A stretch of DNA of 64,000 bases from Mesorhizobium sp. Root554 (GTDB taxonomy: Bacteria > Pseudomonadota > Alphaproteobacteria > Rhizobiales > Rhizobiaceae): NCBI RefSeq assembly GCF_001427025.1, contig NZ_LMGA01000001.1, forward strand, positions 802,455 to 866,454, in the 5' to 3' direction. How positions within the stretch are numbered: position 1 is the stretch's first letter; the number at the start of each line of letters is the position of its first letter. The position numbers and the translations under genes were made by a program. Below are positions 47,124 through 56,994 of this stretch, piece after piece. Under the pieces are notes generated by a model. The model did no database searches and had not been told where the DNA came from. It worked only from the letters and a program-made list of their open reading frames with translations.

Positions 47124-48271
47124 GCATTTTCTCCAAGTCTCGTGGCAGGCGACGCGAATTCCACGCGCAGCGCCGGCCCATCCTCGTCCAGCTTCGGAAC
47201 CTTGCGATGCGCCGCCCCAGGCACTGGCAGATCGGCGAGGCGCACTTCGGTCCCTGCCATCTCGACCAGCCGGTCGCGCAGATGCGGATGCGCCGAAAGG
47301 TCTTCGACCGAGTTCAGGTTCGAGCAAGCGATGCGCGCCTTCTTGAGCTTTTCGATCAGCTCGGGTCGGGCATGGTGCGCAAAGATTTCGCCAATGATCG
47401 CATCGAGTTCGGGCCGGTTGTTCACCCGCGCCATATTGTTGGCGAAGCGCGGATCGCCCGCCAGCTCCGGCTGGCCGAGAATCTTGTCGCACAGCACCGC
47501 GAATTCGCGATTGGATTGCACCGCGATCAGGAGAAGGTCGTCATTCGCTGCGCGATAAGCCCCGTAGGGCGCCAGCGTCGCATGGGCGACGCCGATACGC
47601 GCCGGCGCCTTGCCAAGATAGCGCTGGAAGGCGAGGGGAACGTTCATCCAGTCCGCCAGCACGTCGAACATGGCGATGGACAGGTCGATGCCCTTGCCGG
47701 TGCGGGAGCGCAGCAGCAGCGCCCGCAAAATCGCCGAGAATGCGGTAAGGCCGGTGGCGATATCGCAGACCGAGAAGCCGACGCGCGCCGGAGCCGCCGC
47801 ATCGCCGGTGATCGAGCATAGTCCGCTTTCCGCCTGCACCAGCAGGTCGTAGGCCTTCATGTCGGAATAAGGCCCCGTCCGGCCGTAACCGGTGATCTCG
47901 CAGGTCACAAGCCCGGGATTTTCCTGACGCAGCGCATCGCCACCGAAGCCGCGCTTTTCCAGCGAACCTGGAGCGAGGTTGTGCAGGAAGACATCGGCGT
48001 TCGCCAGCATCCGTCGCAGCAGCACCGCATCCTCCGGCTGATCGATGTCGAGGCAGATCGATTCCTTGCCGGCGTTCAGCCAGATGAAATAGGCGCTCTC
48101 GCCATTGGCGGCGTGGTCGTAGGAGCGGGCGAAATCACCCTCGGCGCGCTCGATCTTGATGACGCGCGCGCCGGCATCGGCCAGCAGCAGGCCGCAATAG
48201 GGCGCGGCCACCGCCTGCTCGATCGAGATGACGGTGAAGCCGTCCAGTTCCTTGCCGAGACCCGCTCCCAT
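47120..48271 (-). CDS. CaiB/BaiF CoA-transferase, itaconate/mesaconate CoA-transferase-like
   Basis: A 383-residue family III CoA-transferase. The N-terminal SIEQAVAAPYCGLLLADAGARVIKIERAEGDFARSYD, WLNAGKESICLDI and ISGYGRTGPYSD-like region (CEITGYGRTGPYSDMKAYDLLVQAESGL) resemble Pseudomonas Ict and Chloroflexus succinyl-CoA:malate CoA-transferase. The catalytic Asp is D170 (SVCDIATG). It would activate a C5 dicarboxylate such as mesaconate, itaconate or methylsuccinate using succinyl-CoA. It lies 1 bp after the acyl-CoA dehydrogenase gene and overlaps the next gene by 4 bp. Confidence 0.85.
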   Translation of the reverse strand: MGAGLGKELDGFTVISIEQAVAAPYCGLLLADAGARVIKIERAEGDFARSYDHAANGESAYFIWLNAGKESICLDIDQPEDAVLLRRMLANADVFLHNLAPGSLEKRGFGGDALRQENPGLVTCEITGYGRTGPYSDMKAYDLLVQAESGLCSITGDAAAPARVGFSVCDIATGLTAFSAILRALLLRSRTGKGIDLSIAMFDVLADWMNVPLAFQRYLGKAPARIGVAHATLAPYGAYRAANDDLLLIAVQSNREFAVLCDKILGQPELAGDPRFANNMARVNNRPELDAIIGEIFAHHARPELIEKLKKARIACSNLNSVEDLSAHPHLRDRLVEMAGTEVRLADLPVPGAAHRKVPKLDEDGPALRVEFASPATRLGENA

Positions 48272-48272
48272 G

Positions 48273-49961
48273 TCAGTTCTGCCGCGAGAGCAGGCCGCGG
48301 CCGATGACCTGCGCCTGGATTTCGGCGGCGCCCTCGAAGATGTTGAGGATGCGGGCGTCGCACAACACGCGGCTGATCTCCGTCTCCAGAGCATAGCCGA
48401 TGCCGCCGTGAATCTGCAGGCTCGTATCGGCATTGGACCAGGCGACGCGCGCGGCAAGCAGCTTGGCCATGCCGGCTTCGATGTCGCAGCGCCGGCCCTT
48501 GTCCTTTTCGCGCGCGGCGAAATAGGTCAGCTCGCGCGCCATGACGATTTCGACCAGCATCATCGCCAGCTTGTCGGAAACGCGCGGAAATTCCGCCAGC
48601 TTGCGGCCGAACTGCTTGCGGTCCTCGGCATAGCGCAGGCCCAGCTCATAGGCGTTGCGGGCAACGCCGATGGAGCGCGCGGCGGTCTGGATGCGGGCGC
48701 CTTCGAACGTCTGCATGAGGTGCTTGAAGCCCTGGCCCTCCACGCCGCCGAGCAACCCATCGGCCGGGACCTCGAAGTCCTGGAAGGCGATCTCGTATTC
48801 GCGCATGCCGCGATAGCCGAGCACTTCGATGTCGGAACCCCTCATGCCCGGAGAGGGGAACGGATCGGCTTCCGAGCCGCGGATTTTCGGCGCGAGGAAA
48901 AGGCTGAGGCCGCTGTACCCGGGCGAGGTCGCATCGGTGCGGGCGAGCACGGTCATCAGGTCGGAGCGGCCGCCATGGGTGATCCAGGTCTTGTTGCCGT
49001 TGATGCGCCAGGAACCGTCCGGCGCCTTGTCGGCGCGCGTCCGCAGGCTGCCGAGGTCGGAGCCTGTGTCGGGTTCGGTGAAGACGGCGGTCGGCATCAC
49101 TTCGCCCGACGCGATGCGCGGCAGCCAGTGCTTCTTCTGCGCCTGCGTTCCGCCGATGGAGACAAGCTCGCCGGCGATCTCCGAGCGCGTGCCAAGCGAT
49201 CCAGCCGCAATCCAGCCCCGGCTTAACTCCTCGGTGGTGACGCACATGGCCAGCTTGCCCATGCCGAGGCCGCCATGTTCGGGATCGATGCAGATGCCGA
49301 AAACGCCGAGTTCGGCCAGCTTGTCCACCACTTCGATCGGGATCAGGCTGTCGGCGAGGTGCCAGCGATGGGCGTGCGGCGCGATATGCGTATTGGCGAA
49401 GCGCCGGAACTGGTCGCGGATCAGGTCGAGCGTATCGTCTTCCAAGGTCTCGTCGATCTCGCCGCCGGCGCGGACATATTCGATCAGTTCGCGGCGCAGG
49501 CCGGCGAGGTCGGTGTGATCGACGAATTCCGAAACCGCCTGCCGCATGGTCTCAGCCGCCTTGCCGACGCCGATTTCGGAGGGCCGGATGTATTCGTTCT
49601 GGCTCATCGGCACGCCGCCGATCAATTGCCCCAGATATTCCGCGAAGCCGATCTGCACGATCAACTGCTCGCCGCGCCTGAAGCGTCCGCGCTCCTGCAG
49701 CCGCGCCGCCCAGGCGGCGGTGGCGACGATTGCCTTCACCGTCGTCGCCGTCCAGGCGAGGCCATGCACGGCGCGCTGGTATACGTCGCCCAGGTCGCCG
49801 TCGAATTTACCATTCTTCATAACCAGCGGCTCGACCGCGCGGCGCACCGCCAGCAGATAGGCTTCGCTCGCCGCGGCGGCGCGCCGGGCCGAGGTGACCA
49901 GATCCTCTTCCGGCGAAACGGTCTTCTTGAGCGGTGCGGTCATGGTGTTCTCAATTCCCAT
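48273..49961 (-). CDS. Acyl-CoA dehydrogenase with N-terminal extension, methylsuccinyl-CoA dehydrogenase (Mcd)-like
   Basis: A 562-residue flavoprotein. About 170 extra N-terminal residues precede a normal ACAD core. That extension carries HGLAW (66-70), then [31 protein letters not shown] (about 106-123), a pattern typical of (2S)-methylsuccinyl-CoA dehydrogenase of the ethylmalonyl-CoA pathway. The ACAD core has [27 protein letters not shown] and the catalytic Glu543 in FEGAAEIQ. It probably oxidises methylsuccinyl-CoA to mesaconyl-C1-CoA. The ATG at 49961 overlaps the isomerase stop by one base; a second ATG at 49943 is possible. Confidence 0.85.
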   Translation of the reverse strand: MGIENTMTAPLKKTVSPEEDLVTSARRAAAASEAYLLAVRRAVEPLVMKNGKFDGDLGDVYQRAVHGLAWTATTVKAIVATAAWAARLQERGRFRRGEQLIVQIGFAEYLGQLIGGVPMSQNEYIRPSEIGVGKAAETMRQAVSEFVDHTDLAGLRRELIEYVRAGGEIDETLEDDTLDLIRDQFRRFANTHIAPHAHRWHLADSLIPIEVVDKLAELGVFGICIDPEHGGLGMGKLAMCVTTEELSRGWIAAGSLGTRSEIAGELVSIGGTQAQKKHWLPRIASGEVMPTAVFTEPDTGSDLGSLRTRADKAPDGSWRINGNKTWITHGGRSDLMTVLARTDATSPGYSGLSLFLAPKIRGSEADPFPSPGMRGSDIEVLGYRGMREYEIAFQDFEVPADGLLGGVEGQGFKHLMQTFEGARIQTAARSIGVARNAYELGLRYAEDRKQFGRKLAEFPRVSDKLAMMLVEIVMARELTYFAAREKDKGRRCDIEAGMAKLLAARVAWSNADTSLQIHGGIGYALETEISRVLCDARILNIFEGAAEIQAQVIGRGLLSRQN

Positions 49962-51196
49962 CAGGCGCCGGCCGGTGCGGGACCGGCGACGATTCCAGCG
50001 TCATGCAATTTGCCGATCTCGGCTGCGGACAGGCCCAGCACAACGGCCAGCACTTCGTCCGTATTGGCGCCGAGGCCGCCGCTCGGCACGGCCGGCAGCC
50101 GCGTCTGCGACGGCAGCGTGGCAGCGGCGCCGGGCGTCGGATAGCGGTTGCGGCTCGGATGCTCGACCATGTCGAACAGCCGGCCATCGGTTCCGAAGGG
50201 CTCGCCGGCCGCGATGGCTTCCTTCAATGTGTTGTACGGACCCCAGCAGACGCCTGTTCCTTCGAACGCGCGTTCGAGTTCGGCCAATGTGCGGGCTTCG
50301 ATGGCAGCTATCAGGAGCGGGTTCAGCCTGTCGCGATGCTCGAAGCGCAGCCCCTCGTCGGAGGCGAGATCGACGCCGAGTTCCGCCTCGATCGCCGCAA
50401 TGCGCTCGCGCAGGCCGAGCGCCTTGACCAAATCGCTCCAGTGCCGCTTCGTCAGTGCCACGATCATCACGCGGCGGTTGTCCCTGGTGCGAAAGTCGCG
50501 GCCCAGCGCGCCGAACAGGTCGTTGCCCATGCGCGGGCGATCCTCGCCGGAGACGAAGACCTCCGCAACCTGACCGAGATGGCCGAGCGACGTCGCGGCG
50601 ACATCGCCCAACGGCACCCGGACTTCCTCGCCCTTGCCAGTCATGCGGCGATTGCGTTCGGCGGCCAGCAGGGCGAAGGCGGCGTAGGTTCCGGTGGCGA
50701 GGTCCCAGGCCGGCAGCACATGGTTTACCGGCACATCGCCCATCGATTCCGGTCCCGTCATCGACGGAATGCCGATGGCGCTGTTGACGGTATAATCGAC
50801 GGCCGAGCTGCCGTCGGCCCAGCCCATGATCCGCACGGTGATGATGTCTGGCCGGTGTTTGGCCAGGTTCTCGTGCGACAGGAAACCGGAGACCGGATAG
50901 TTGGTGACGAACAGGCCGGCGCCTTCGCCCGGCGCCGTCGCGATTGATACGGCCAGCTCGCGGCCTTCGGACCGCGACAGGTCGATGGCGATGGACTTCT
51001 TGCCCTTGTTGAGGCCTTCCCAATAGAAGCTCGGCCCGTTGGGTGATCGCGGCCAACGGTGATAATCCGGTCCGCCGCCGATCATGTCGAAGCGGATGAC
51101 TTCCGCGCCCATCTGCGCGCAATGGAGGGCGCAGGAAGGGGCGGCCACGAACGCCGCGCCCTCGACGATACGCAACCCGGAAAGCAGCTTGTACAT
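49961..51196 (-). CDS. mct: 2-methylfumaryl-CoA isomerase (mesaconyl-CoA C1-C4 CoA transferase, Mct)-like
   Basis: A 411-residue CaiB-family protein, closest by eye to Chloroflexus Mct of the 3-hydroxypropionate bicycle. Shared words include [73 protein letters not shown] and [16 protein letters not shown]. The Asp in PAWD is residue 165, the number reported for the catalytic Asp of Mct. It would move CoA from C1 to C4 of mesaconate. It heads the minus-strand run and diverges from the TRAP operon. Confidence 0.85.
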   Translation of the reverse strand: MYKLLSGLRIVEGAAFVAAPSCALHCAQMGAEVIRFDMIGGGPDYHRWPRSPNGPSFYWEGLNKGKKSIAIDLSRSEGRELAVSIATAPGEGAGLFVTNYPVSGFLSHENLAKHRPDIITVRIMGWADGSSAVDYTVNSAIGIPSMTGPESMGDVPVNHVLPAWDLATGTYAAFALLAAERNRRMTGKGEEVRVPLGDVAATSLGHLGQVAEVFVSGEDRPRMGNDLFGALGRDFRTRDNRRVMIVALTKRHWSDLVKALGLRERIAAIEAELGVDLASDEGLRFEHRDRLNPLLIAAIEARTLAELERAFEGTGVCWGPYNTLKEAIAAGEPFGTDGRLFDMVEHPSRNRYPTPGAAATLPSQTRLPAVPSGGLGANTDEVLAVVLGLSAAEIGKLHDAGIVAGPAPAGA

Positions 51197-51462
51197 ATCA
51201 GCCGGTCACCGATGAACGGCAGTCATCGCGGCAGTATTGGAAAGGGTGCATGGGCATCCGTCTTCACGCTTCTTGGGATCGATTGGCTTGCTTCGATCAT
51301 TGCCTAGGGCTGTACTAAAGGCGACGCTCAAGAAGCTGAAACCTGTTATGCCGAGGCATGGACTCCCATCCAGGTCCAAAGGCCCGAATGATCCCTCCCG
51401 TTGAAAATGCATCGAAGCATTTGACGATCCGGCGCCTTGCCGGAGCTTGGAGGAGCAAAAAA

Positions 51463-52545
51463 ATGATAAATCTGAGGGCAATTCTGCGCGAACCCTGGGC
51501 TGCGTTTCGCGGCCTTGCCATCGGCGGCCTCGCCGCTACCGGGTTCACAATGTTCGCCGCGTCCGCCTCGGCCGCCGAATTCGAGTGGCGCTATTATTCG
51601 GTGTCGCCGCTGGGTCATCCGTACTCCCAGATACTCGACAAGCATTTCAAGGAAATCCAGAAACGCTCCGGCGACAAGCTCAAGATCGACCTCGTCTATT
51701 TCGGCGAGACGCCCTACAAGGGCGCCGAGGCCGAGAAGCTGATGCGTGACGGTCTTGGCGAGATGACCGAATGGCTGGTCGGATACTCCACCAGCACCTA
51801 TCCTCTGCTGTCGGCGCCAGAACTGCCGTTCCTGCCCACTGCCGCCATGAAGCCGGCGGACCAGATTCCGGCGCTCGACAAGGCTTGGCAGAGCCCAAGC
51901 GTCGCCGCCGAGTTGCAGGGCATTCTCGACCGGCACAAGGCCGTACGCCTGTCGCGTTTCTACTGGCCGCCGCAGAACCATTGGCTCAACAAGGCGATCG
52001 ACGGACCGGCCGGCTTCAAGGGCCTGAAAATCCGCGAGTACTCCGCCGAGGGCATCGACTTCACCACCGCCATCGGCGCGACGCCTGTGTCGATGACCGC
52101 GCCGGACGTCTACGCCGCCCTGCAGCGCGGTGCGCTGGACGGCGTCGTCACAGCGTCGACCTCGATGACCGGCATCAAGTGGGGCGAGGTGCTCAAGGCC
52201 GGCTACATCACCAACTTCAAGCTGACGATCAGCCTGATCCTGGTTTCGCAGCGGGAATACGACAAGCTGCCGCCGGACGTGCAGAAGATCCTCACCGAGG
52301 AGGTCAACAAGGCGACCGACGAAATCCTCGCCTTCATGGTCGACAATGAGACCAAGCTGCATGAGCAGCTCAAGAAGGACTACGGCTTCACCATCACCTA
52401 CGCCAAGCCCGAGGACTACACGGCGCTGCGCAAGGTTGCCCAGGAGGCCGTCTGGCCGGCATGGGTCAATCGGGTTGGACCCGAAGTCGGCAAGCCGCTG
52501 ATCAATGATGTGCTCACCGCGCTCGGCGCTCCCGAGCGGCTCTGA
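51463..52545 (+). CDS. TRAP transporter substrate-binding protein (DctP family)
   Basis: A 360-residue periplasmic receptor with a signal peptide (AFRGLAIGGLAATGFTMFAASASA, cut near residue 36). The DctP fold shows WRYYSVSPLGHPYSQILDKHFKEIQKRSGDKL, then APELPFL, KGLKIREYSAEGIDFTTAIGATPVSM and QRGALDGVVTA. The conserved Arg before the E-Y segment (KIREYS) would bind a carboxylate. The ATG at 51463 follows GGAGGAGC. With the two following genes it forms a complete TRAP importer for an organic acid. Confidence 0.9.
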   Translation: MINLRAILREPWAAFRGLAIGGLAATGFTMFAASASAAEFEWRYYSVSPLGHPYSQILDKHFKEIQKRSGDKLKIDLVYFGETPYKGAEAEKLMRDGLGEMTEWLVGYSTSTYPLLSAPELPFLPTAAMKPADQIPALDKAWQSPSVAAELQGILDRHKAVRLSRFYWPPQNHWLNKAIDGPAGFKGLKIREYSAEGIDFTTAIGATPVSMTAPDVYAALQRGALDGVVTASTSMTGIKWGEVLKAGYITNFKLTISLILVSQREYDKLPPDVQKILTEEVNKATDEILAFMVDNETKLHEQLKKDYGFTITYAKPEDYTALRKVAQEAVWPAWVNRVGPEVGKPLINDVLTALGAPERL

Positions 52546-52604
52546 TCGAATGGAGGACGCCCTGAAAGCGGGCGTCCTTCCCTCCATGTCGAAGGAGCAG
52601 TTTC

Positions 52605-53120
52605 ATGGATCGCAAACCCGATGCCTTGCGGGCGATAGACCGCTCGCTTTTCTTCCTCGCCTGCCTTTGTGGCCTGGCCATTCTCGTCTTGCAGCTGGCC
52701 GAGATCACTGCCCGCCTGTTTGGCGGCAGCGTCGTCTTCTCGTCCGAGGTCACCGGCTTCCTGATGGCCATCATGGTGTTCCTGGCGCTGCCTGAGGTAA
52801 CGCGCCTCAACGAGCACATCACCGCCGATTTCGTCGTGCTGATGATGGGCCCGAAGATGCGGCGCTTCATCGAGCATTTCATCGCGCCGCTGTTTTCCGC
52901 GATCTATGCCGCCATCCTCATCTACCTGCTCTACACGCTGACCCGAGACTCCTATGTCGATGGCGTCCGCTCGGAAGGCGTGACCCGGACGCCAGTCTTC
53001 ATTCCGCAGGCAATCCTCGTCTTCGGCACCGCCATGATGCTGCTGCGGCTGGTCCTTCAGCTGGTTTCGCCGCAGCCGCCGCGCCCGCATTCCGACGAGG
53101 CGAAGGAACATATCCAATGA
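52605..53120 (+). CDS. TRAP transporter small permease (DctQ family)
   Basis: A 171-residue protein with four membrane helices; it keeps the DctQ pattern of FFLACLCGLAILVLQLAEITARLF followed by VFSSEVTGFLMAIMVFLALPEVTRLNEHITADF. It joins the large permease in the inner membrane. The stop overlaps the DctM start by 4 bp (ATGA). The ATG at 52605 is preceded by GAAGGAGCAG. Confidence 0.92.
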   Translation: MDRKPDALRAIDRSLFFLACLCGLAILVLQLAEITARLFGGSVVFSSEVTGFLMAIMVFLALPEVTRLNEHITADFVVLMMGPKMRRFIEHFIAPLFSAIYAAILIYLLYTLTRDSYVDGVRSEGVTRTPVFIPQAILVFGTAMMLLRLVLQLVSPQPPRPHSDEAKEHIQ

Positions 53121-54409
53121 TCGTGCTGACGGCGATTTTCGCCACCCTCATCGTTTTCCTGTTCGTCGGCCTGCCGATCGCGGTGTCGCTCGGCCTGTCC
53201 GGCCTGATCTGGATCATCGCCAAGGACCCGATGCTGCTGCGCGGCGCCGCCTATGCCGTGTGGAACAACGCCAACAGCGTGACGCTGGTGGCCGTGCCGA
53301 TGTTCCTTTTGATGGGCGAGATCATCCAGCGCAGCCAGGTGGCGGTGAAGTTCTACCGCGCCATGTCGCTGTGGGTACGCTGGCTGCCCGGCGGCCTGCT
53401 GCATTCCAACATCGGCGCTTCCGCGGTGTTCTCGGCCGTCTCCGGATCGAGCGTCGCCACCGCCGCGACCATCGCCACCACCGCAATCCCCGATCTGCTG
53501 CGGCTGGGCTACAAGCGTTCGCTCGTCGCCGGAACGCTGACGGCCGGCGGCACGCTCGGCATCCTGATCCCACCCTCCATTCCGATGATCATCTATGGCG
53601 CGATCACCGAAACCTCGGTCGGCCAGCTGTTCATGGGCGGCGTTATGCCCGGGATCATGATGACGGTGCTGTTCTTCCTCTACGTCGTCATCGCCTCGAT
53701 GTTCAACCAGCGCAGCAAGCCGCGCGAACCGCGTCAGGCTGTTAGTGTGGGCGAGCGGCTACGCTCGCTGGGCGACATCTTCCCGATCGCGGTGCTGATC
53801 GCCGTCATCATCCTCGGCATCTATCGCGGCTGGGCGACACCGACCGAAGTCGCATCGCTTGGCGTCGCCGGCGCCATCATAATCGCCGCGGTGTTCGGCC
53901 AGTTCTCCTGGGCGATCTTCCGTGAATCGCTCATCTCGACGGTCCGCTTCACCGCCATGCTGACCTTTGTCATCCTGTCGGCGCATGTCTTCGCCTTCGC
54001 CCTGTTCGGCTGGGGGTCGACCCGCGCCGTGGTCGGCATCATCGGTGACCTCGGCCTCCCGCCCGCAGGCGTGCTGCTGGCTATCGTCATCCTGTGCCTG
54101 TTCCTCGGCATGTTCATCGACGCCATCTCGATGATGGTGCTGATCCTCGGCGTCGTGTTCCCGATCATCACGGCGGTCGGCTACGACCCGGTCTGGTTCG
54201 GTATCGTGCTGGTGCTGCTGCTGGAGATCGGCCTTATTACGCCGCCCGTTGGCCTCAACCTCTACACGATACGGGGGCTGATGCCGGGCGCCACGCTGTC
54301 GGAGGTCAGTTGGGCGTCGCTGCCCTTCGTGTTCCTGCTGCTGCTCGGCATCTTCATCCTTTGGCTCTTTCCGGAGATCGTCCTATGGCTTCCACGCAAC
54401 GTAAAGTGA
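53117..54409 (+). CDS. TRAP transporter large permease (DctM family)
   Basis: A 430-residue, about 12-helix sodium-coupled permease. Family features include FVGLPIAVSLGLSGLIW, VPMFLLMGEIIQRS, HSNIGASAVFSAVSGSSVATAATI, GTLTAGGTLGILIPPSIPMIIYG and, near the end, EIGLITPPVGLNLYTI. Its stop lies 25 bp inside the next gene (MmgE/PrpD), so the enzyme gene is part of the same coupled transcript and the transported acid is probably its substrate or precursor. Confidence 0.93.
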   Translation: MIVLTAIFATLIVFLFVGLPIAVSLGLSGLIWIIAKDPMLLRGAAYAVWNNANSVTLVAVPMFLLMGEIIQRSQVAVKFYRAMSLWVRWLPGGLLHSNIGASAVFSAVSGSSVATAATIATTAIPDLLRLGYKRSLVAGTLTAGGTLGILIPPSIPMIIYGAITETSVGQLFMGGVMPGIMMTVLFFLYVVIASMFNQRSKPREPRQAVSVGERLRSLGDIFPIAVLIAVIILGIYRGWATPTEVASLGVAGAIIIAAVFGQFSWAIFRESLISTVRFTAMLTFVILSAHVFAFALFGWGSTRAVVGIIGDLGLPPAGVLLAIVILCLFLGMFIDAISMMVLILGVVFPIITAVGYDPVWFGIVLVLLLEIGLITPPVGLNLYTIRGLMPGATLSEVSWASLPFVFLLLLGIFILWLFPEIVLWLPRNVK

Positions 54410-55764
54410 GCGCCGCACAGACAAACGCGGCGGAACGGTTGGCCGAATTCGCCGTTGGCGCCGATATGACGGGATTGCCGCGCGAGGTGATCGAGAAGGC
54501 GCAAGGCTGCCTGACCGACTATCTCGCCTGCGCGCTCGAAGCCCGGTCGCTGCCCTGGGGCAAGCAGGTGACGGAATACGCCGCCATCGGCCCCGCCGGC
54601 CCGGCAGCGGTGATTGGTGCCGGCCTTCGGGTTGGCGCGCCGGACGCCGCCTTCGCCAACGGCACGCTCGGCCACGGCCTGGTGCGCGAGGACATGCATG
54701 TCGCCAGCTGCTGCCATCTCGGCGTCGTTGTCTGGCCGACGCTGCTGGCGCTGGCTGATCTGACCGGCACTGCCCGGGGCGAGGATTTCCTCGCAGCTGG
54801 CGTCGTCGGCTATGAGGTTGGCGCGCGGGTCGGACGCGCTTTGTTCGACGCCGATCTGGCGGCAAAAGTCAGGCCGACCGGCACGGTCGGCGCGATTGGC
54901 GCGGCGGCGGCCGGTGCGCGGCTGCTCGGCCTGAGCCGGGAGCAGACGATTGCCGCAATCGGTTTCGCCGCGAACTGCGCCGGCGGCGTCAACGAATGGC
55001 CGTGGGTCGGTGGCACCGAAGTGTTCTTCCATGCCGGCTTTGCCGCGCGCAATGCCGTGACGGCGGTGCTGCTGGCCAAGGCCGGCGCCTTCGCATCCCC
55101 TACGGCGATTGACGGGCGGGCAGGGCTGTTCGCCGCCTTCGACCGGCGCGACAAGGCGGATGCTATAGTCCCTCTCGCCGACGGAAAGTATGAGATCATG
55201 TCCGTCTACTGGAAGCCGGCGCCGGCTTGCAACTATGTGCAGACGCCGTGCCAGGCGGCCCTTGCGGTGGCGAAATCCGGAGTGAAGGCACACGACATAG
55301 CCGAAGTGCGGGTCGGCAGCTTCACTTCGGCGATCCGCTATCCGGGTTGCGACCAGGAAGGGCCGTTCGACGGCATTCTTGAAGCCAAGATGAGCATCCA
55401 GTATTCCGTTGCGGCGACGCTGGTGAATGGCGTGGTGGCGGAATCCAATTATGCGAAAGTCGATTCAGCGGAGGTGCTGCGCCTCGCCAAGGCAACGAAA
55501 CTCTCCATCGATCCGCAATTCGAGCGAGTGTTCCCGGCAAAGCAGGGTGCGGAGGTGACGGTCGTGCTCAAGGACGGCTCGCAGATCGGCGAAAGGCGGG
55601 ACGATATCCGCCCGGTCGATCGTCAAGGCGTTCGCACCCGCTTCCTCGAAACCGCGACGCAGGCTTTCGACAAGGAAAGTGCGGCTGAAATTCTGGCCGC
55701 TGTCGATGCGCTCTCCGCAGACGGAGCTGCGAGCGAAATCACCAGACTGGCGGGTAGGGCATGA
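54385..55764 (+). CDS. MmgE/PrpD family protein
   Basis: A 459-residue member of the family that includes 2-methylcitrate dehydratase (PrpD) and cis-aconitate decarboxylase, which makes itaconate. The N-terminal GCLTDYLACALEARS, the ANGTLGHGLVREDMH segment, where PrpD proteins have a D-x-D/H active-site strand, and VRPTGTVGAIGAAAAGARLLG are typical. The C-terminal domain has CNYVQTPCQAALAVAK. The reaction is undefined; dehydration or decarboxylation of a citrate-like acid fits. It overlaps DctM by 25 bp and the racemase-like gene by 4 bp. Confidence 0.85.
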   Translation: MASTQRKVSAAQTNAAERLAEFAVGADMTGLPREVIEKAQGCLTDYLACALEARSLPWGKQVTEYAAIGPAGPAAVIGAGLRVGAPDAAFANGTLGHGLVREDMHVASCCHLGVVVWPTLLALADLTGTARGEDFLAAGVVGYEVGARVGRALFDADLAAKVRPTGTVGAIGAAAAGARLLGLSREQTIAAIGFAANCAGGVNEWPWVGGTEVFFHAGFAARNAVTAVLLAKAGAFASPTAIDGRAGLFAAFDRRDKADAIVPLADGKYEIMSVYWKPAPACNYVQTPCQAALAVAKSGVKAHDIAEVRVGSFTSAIRYPGCDQEGPFDGILEAKMSIQYSVAATLVNGVVAESNYAKVDSAEVLRLAKATKLSIDPQFERVFPAKQGAEVTVVLKDGSQIGERRDDIRPVDRQGVRTRFLETATQAFDKESAAEILAAVDALSADGAASEITRLAGRA

Positions 55765-56978
55765 ACAGCAAAGGTGCTACGGGGAAAACGGCCGGGCAGG
55801 ACAAGACCGCACTCGGCGGCATCCGCATCATCGAGCTCAGCCGGCTTTTGCCCGGCGGGCTGGCGACGCAGATGCTGGGCGACCTTGGTGCGGATGTCAT
55901 CAAGGTCGAGCAGCCGGTGGTGGGCGACTATACGCGCGCCTTTCCGCCGATGGGCAAGCAGGATTCCGGCTTCTTCCTCGTCGGCAACCGCAACAAGCGC
56001 TCGATCACCGTCGATCTCAAGAGCGAGGCCGGCAAGGAAATCGTGCGCAAGCTCGTCGCCGAAAGCGACGTGGTGGTCGAAGGCTTCCGCCCCGGCGTTG
56101 CCGATCGTCTCGGCCTCGGTTACGAAGCGTTGAAGGCGCTCAACCCCGGTCTGATCTACTGTTCGATCTCGGGCTATGGCCAGGACGGACCGTACCGCGA
56201 CGTGCCCGGCCATGACATGAACTATCTCGGCATCACCGGCATGCTGCAGCTCACATCGCGTCCGGGCATCGGCCCGCAGGTTCCCGGCCCGCTCATCGCC
56301 GATATAGGCGGCGGCTCGATGATGGCGGTGTTCGGCATACTCGCGGCTCTGATGGCGCGGCAGAAGAGCGGCGTCGGGCAGTTCGTCGATGTCTCGATGA
56401 CGGATGGCTCGATGCATTTCATGCATTCGCACGCCTCGAACTATCTGCTGGCCGGCGAGGAGCCGACGGGCGGCGAGCACCGCATCGCCGGGGGTTCCAT
56501 GCCCTACAACATCTATCGTTGCGCCGACGGCAAGTACCTGACGCTCGGCATCATCGAGGACCATTTCTGGCAGCGGCTGCGCAAGGCGCTGGGCCGCGAC
56601 GACCTGCCGGAAGATCCGTTTCCCGCCCGCGCGGAAATGGAAAAGGCCAAGGCCGTGCTCGGCGACATCTTCGCCGGCAAGCCACGCGACGAATGGGTCA
56701 AATTCCTGTGGGAGCACGACCTGCCGGCCGGCCCGGTCAATTCCTTCGCCGAAGCCTTCAGAGACCCGCAGATGGTGGCGCGCGAAATGCTGCTGCATGT
56801 CGACCATCCGGTCGAGGGCAAGGTACCGCAGATCGGCTTTCCGGTGAAGTTTTCCGAAACGCCGGGCCAGATCACCCGCCATCCGCCGGTTCTCGGCGAG
56901 CACACCGACGAAGTGTTGGAATCGCTCGGTTATGATGACGAGGCGATTGAGGTGCTTAAGGCTGAAAAAGCGGTCTAG
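55761..56978 (+). CDS. CaiB/BaiF family protein, alpha-methylacyl-CoA racemase-like
   Basis: A 405-residue family III protein. Unlike the other two CaiB relatives here, it has the racemase pair His151 in GHDMNYLGITGML and Asp181 in LIADIGGG. Their 30-residue spacing equals the His126/Asp156 spacing of mycobacterial MCR. It also has NRNKRSITVDLKSEAG and SMTDGSMHFMHS. It may epimerise a 2-methyl-branched acyl-CoA; CoA transfer cannot be excluded. It ends in a hairpin shared with the convergent hydratase gene. Confidence 0.85.
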   Translation: MNSKGATGKTAGQDKTALGGIRIIELSRLLPGGLATQMLGDLGADVIKVEQPVVGDYTRAFPPMGKQDSGFFLVGNRNKRSITVDLKSEAGKEIVRKLVAESDVVVEGFRPGVADRLGLGYEALKALNPGLIYCSISGYGQDGPYRDVPGHDMNYLGITGMLQLTSRPGIGPQVPGPLIADIGGGSMMAVFGILAALMARQKSGVGQFVDVSMTDGSMHFMHSHASNYLLAGEEPTGGEHRIAGGSMPYNIYRCADGKYLTLGIIEDHFWQRLRKALGRDDLPEDPFPARAEMEKAKAVLGDIFAGKPRDEWVKFLWEHDLPAGPVNSFAEAFRDPQMVAREMLLHVDHPVEGKVPQIGFPVKFSETPGQITRHPPVLGEHTDEVLESLGYDDEAIEVLKAEKAV

Positions 56979-56994
56979 GCGGCTTGCCTAGACC
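56972..56994. other. Hairpin spanning two convergent stop codons
   Basis: GGTCTAGGC and GCCTAGACC form a perfect 9-bp stem with a GGCTT loop. Each arm contains the stop codon (TAG) of one of the convergent genes. There is no T-tract, so it is a candidate mRNA 3' structure rather than a classic terminator. Confidence 0.5.

Noticed and set aside
46032..47558. A 508-codon plus-strand frame opposite the aldehyde dehydrogenase
   Set aside because: Antisense shadow; the minus-strand dehydrogenase has all catalytic residues and coupled neighbours.
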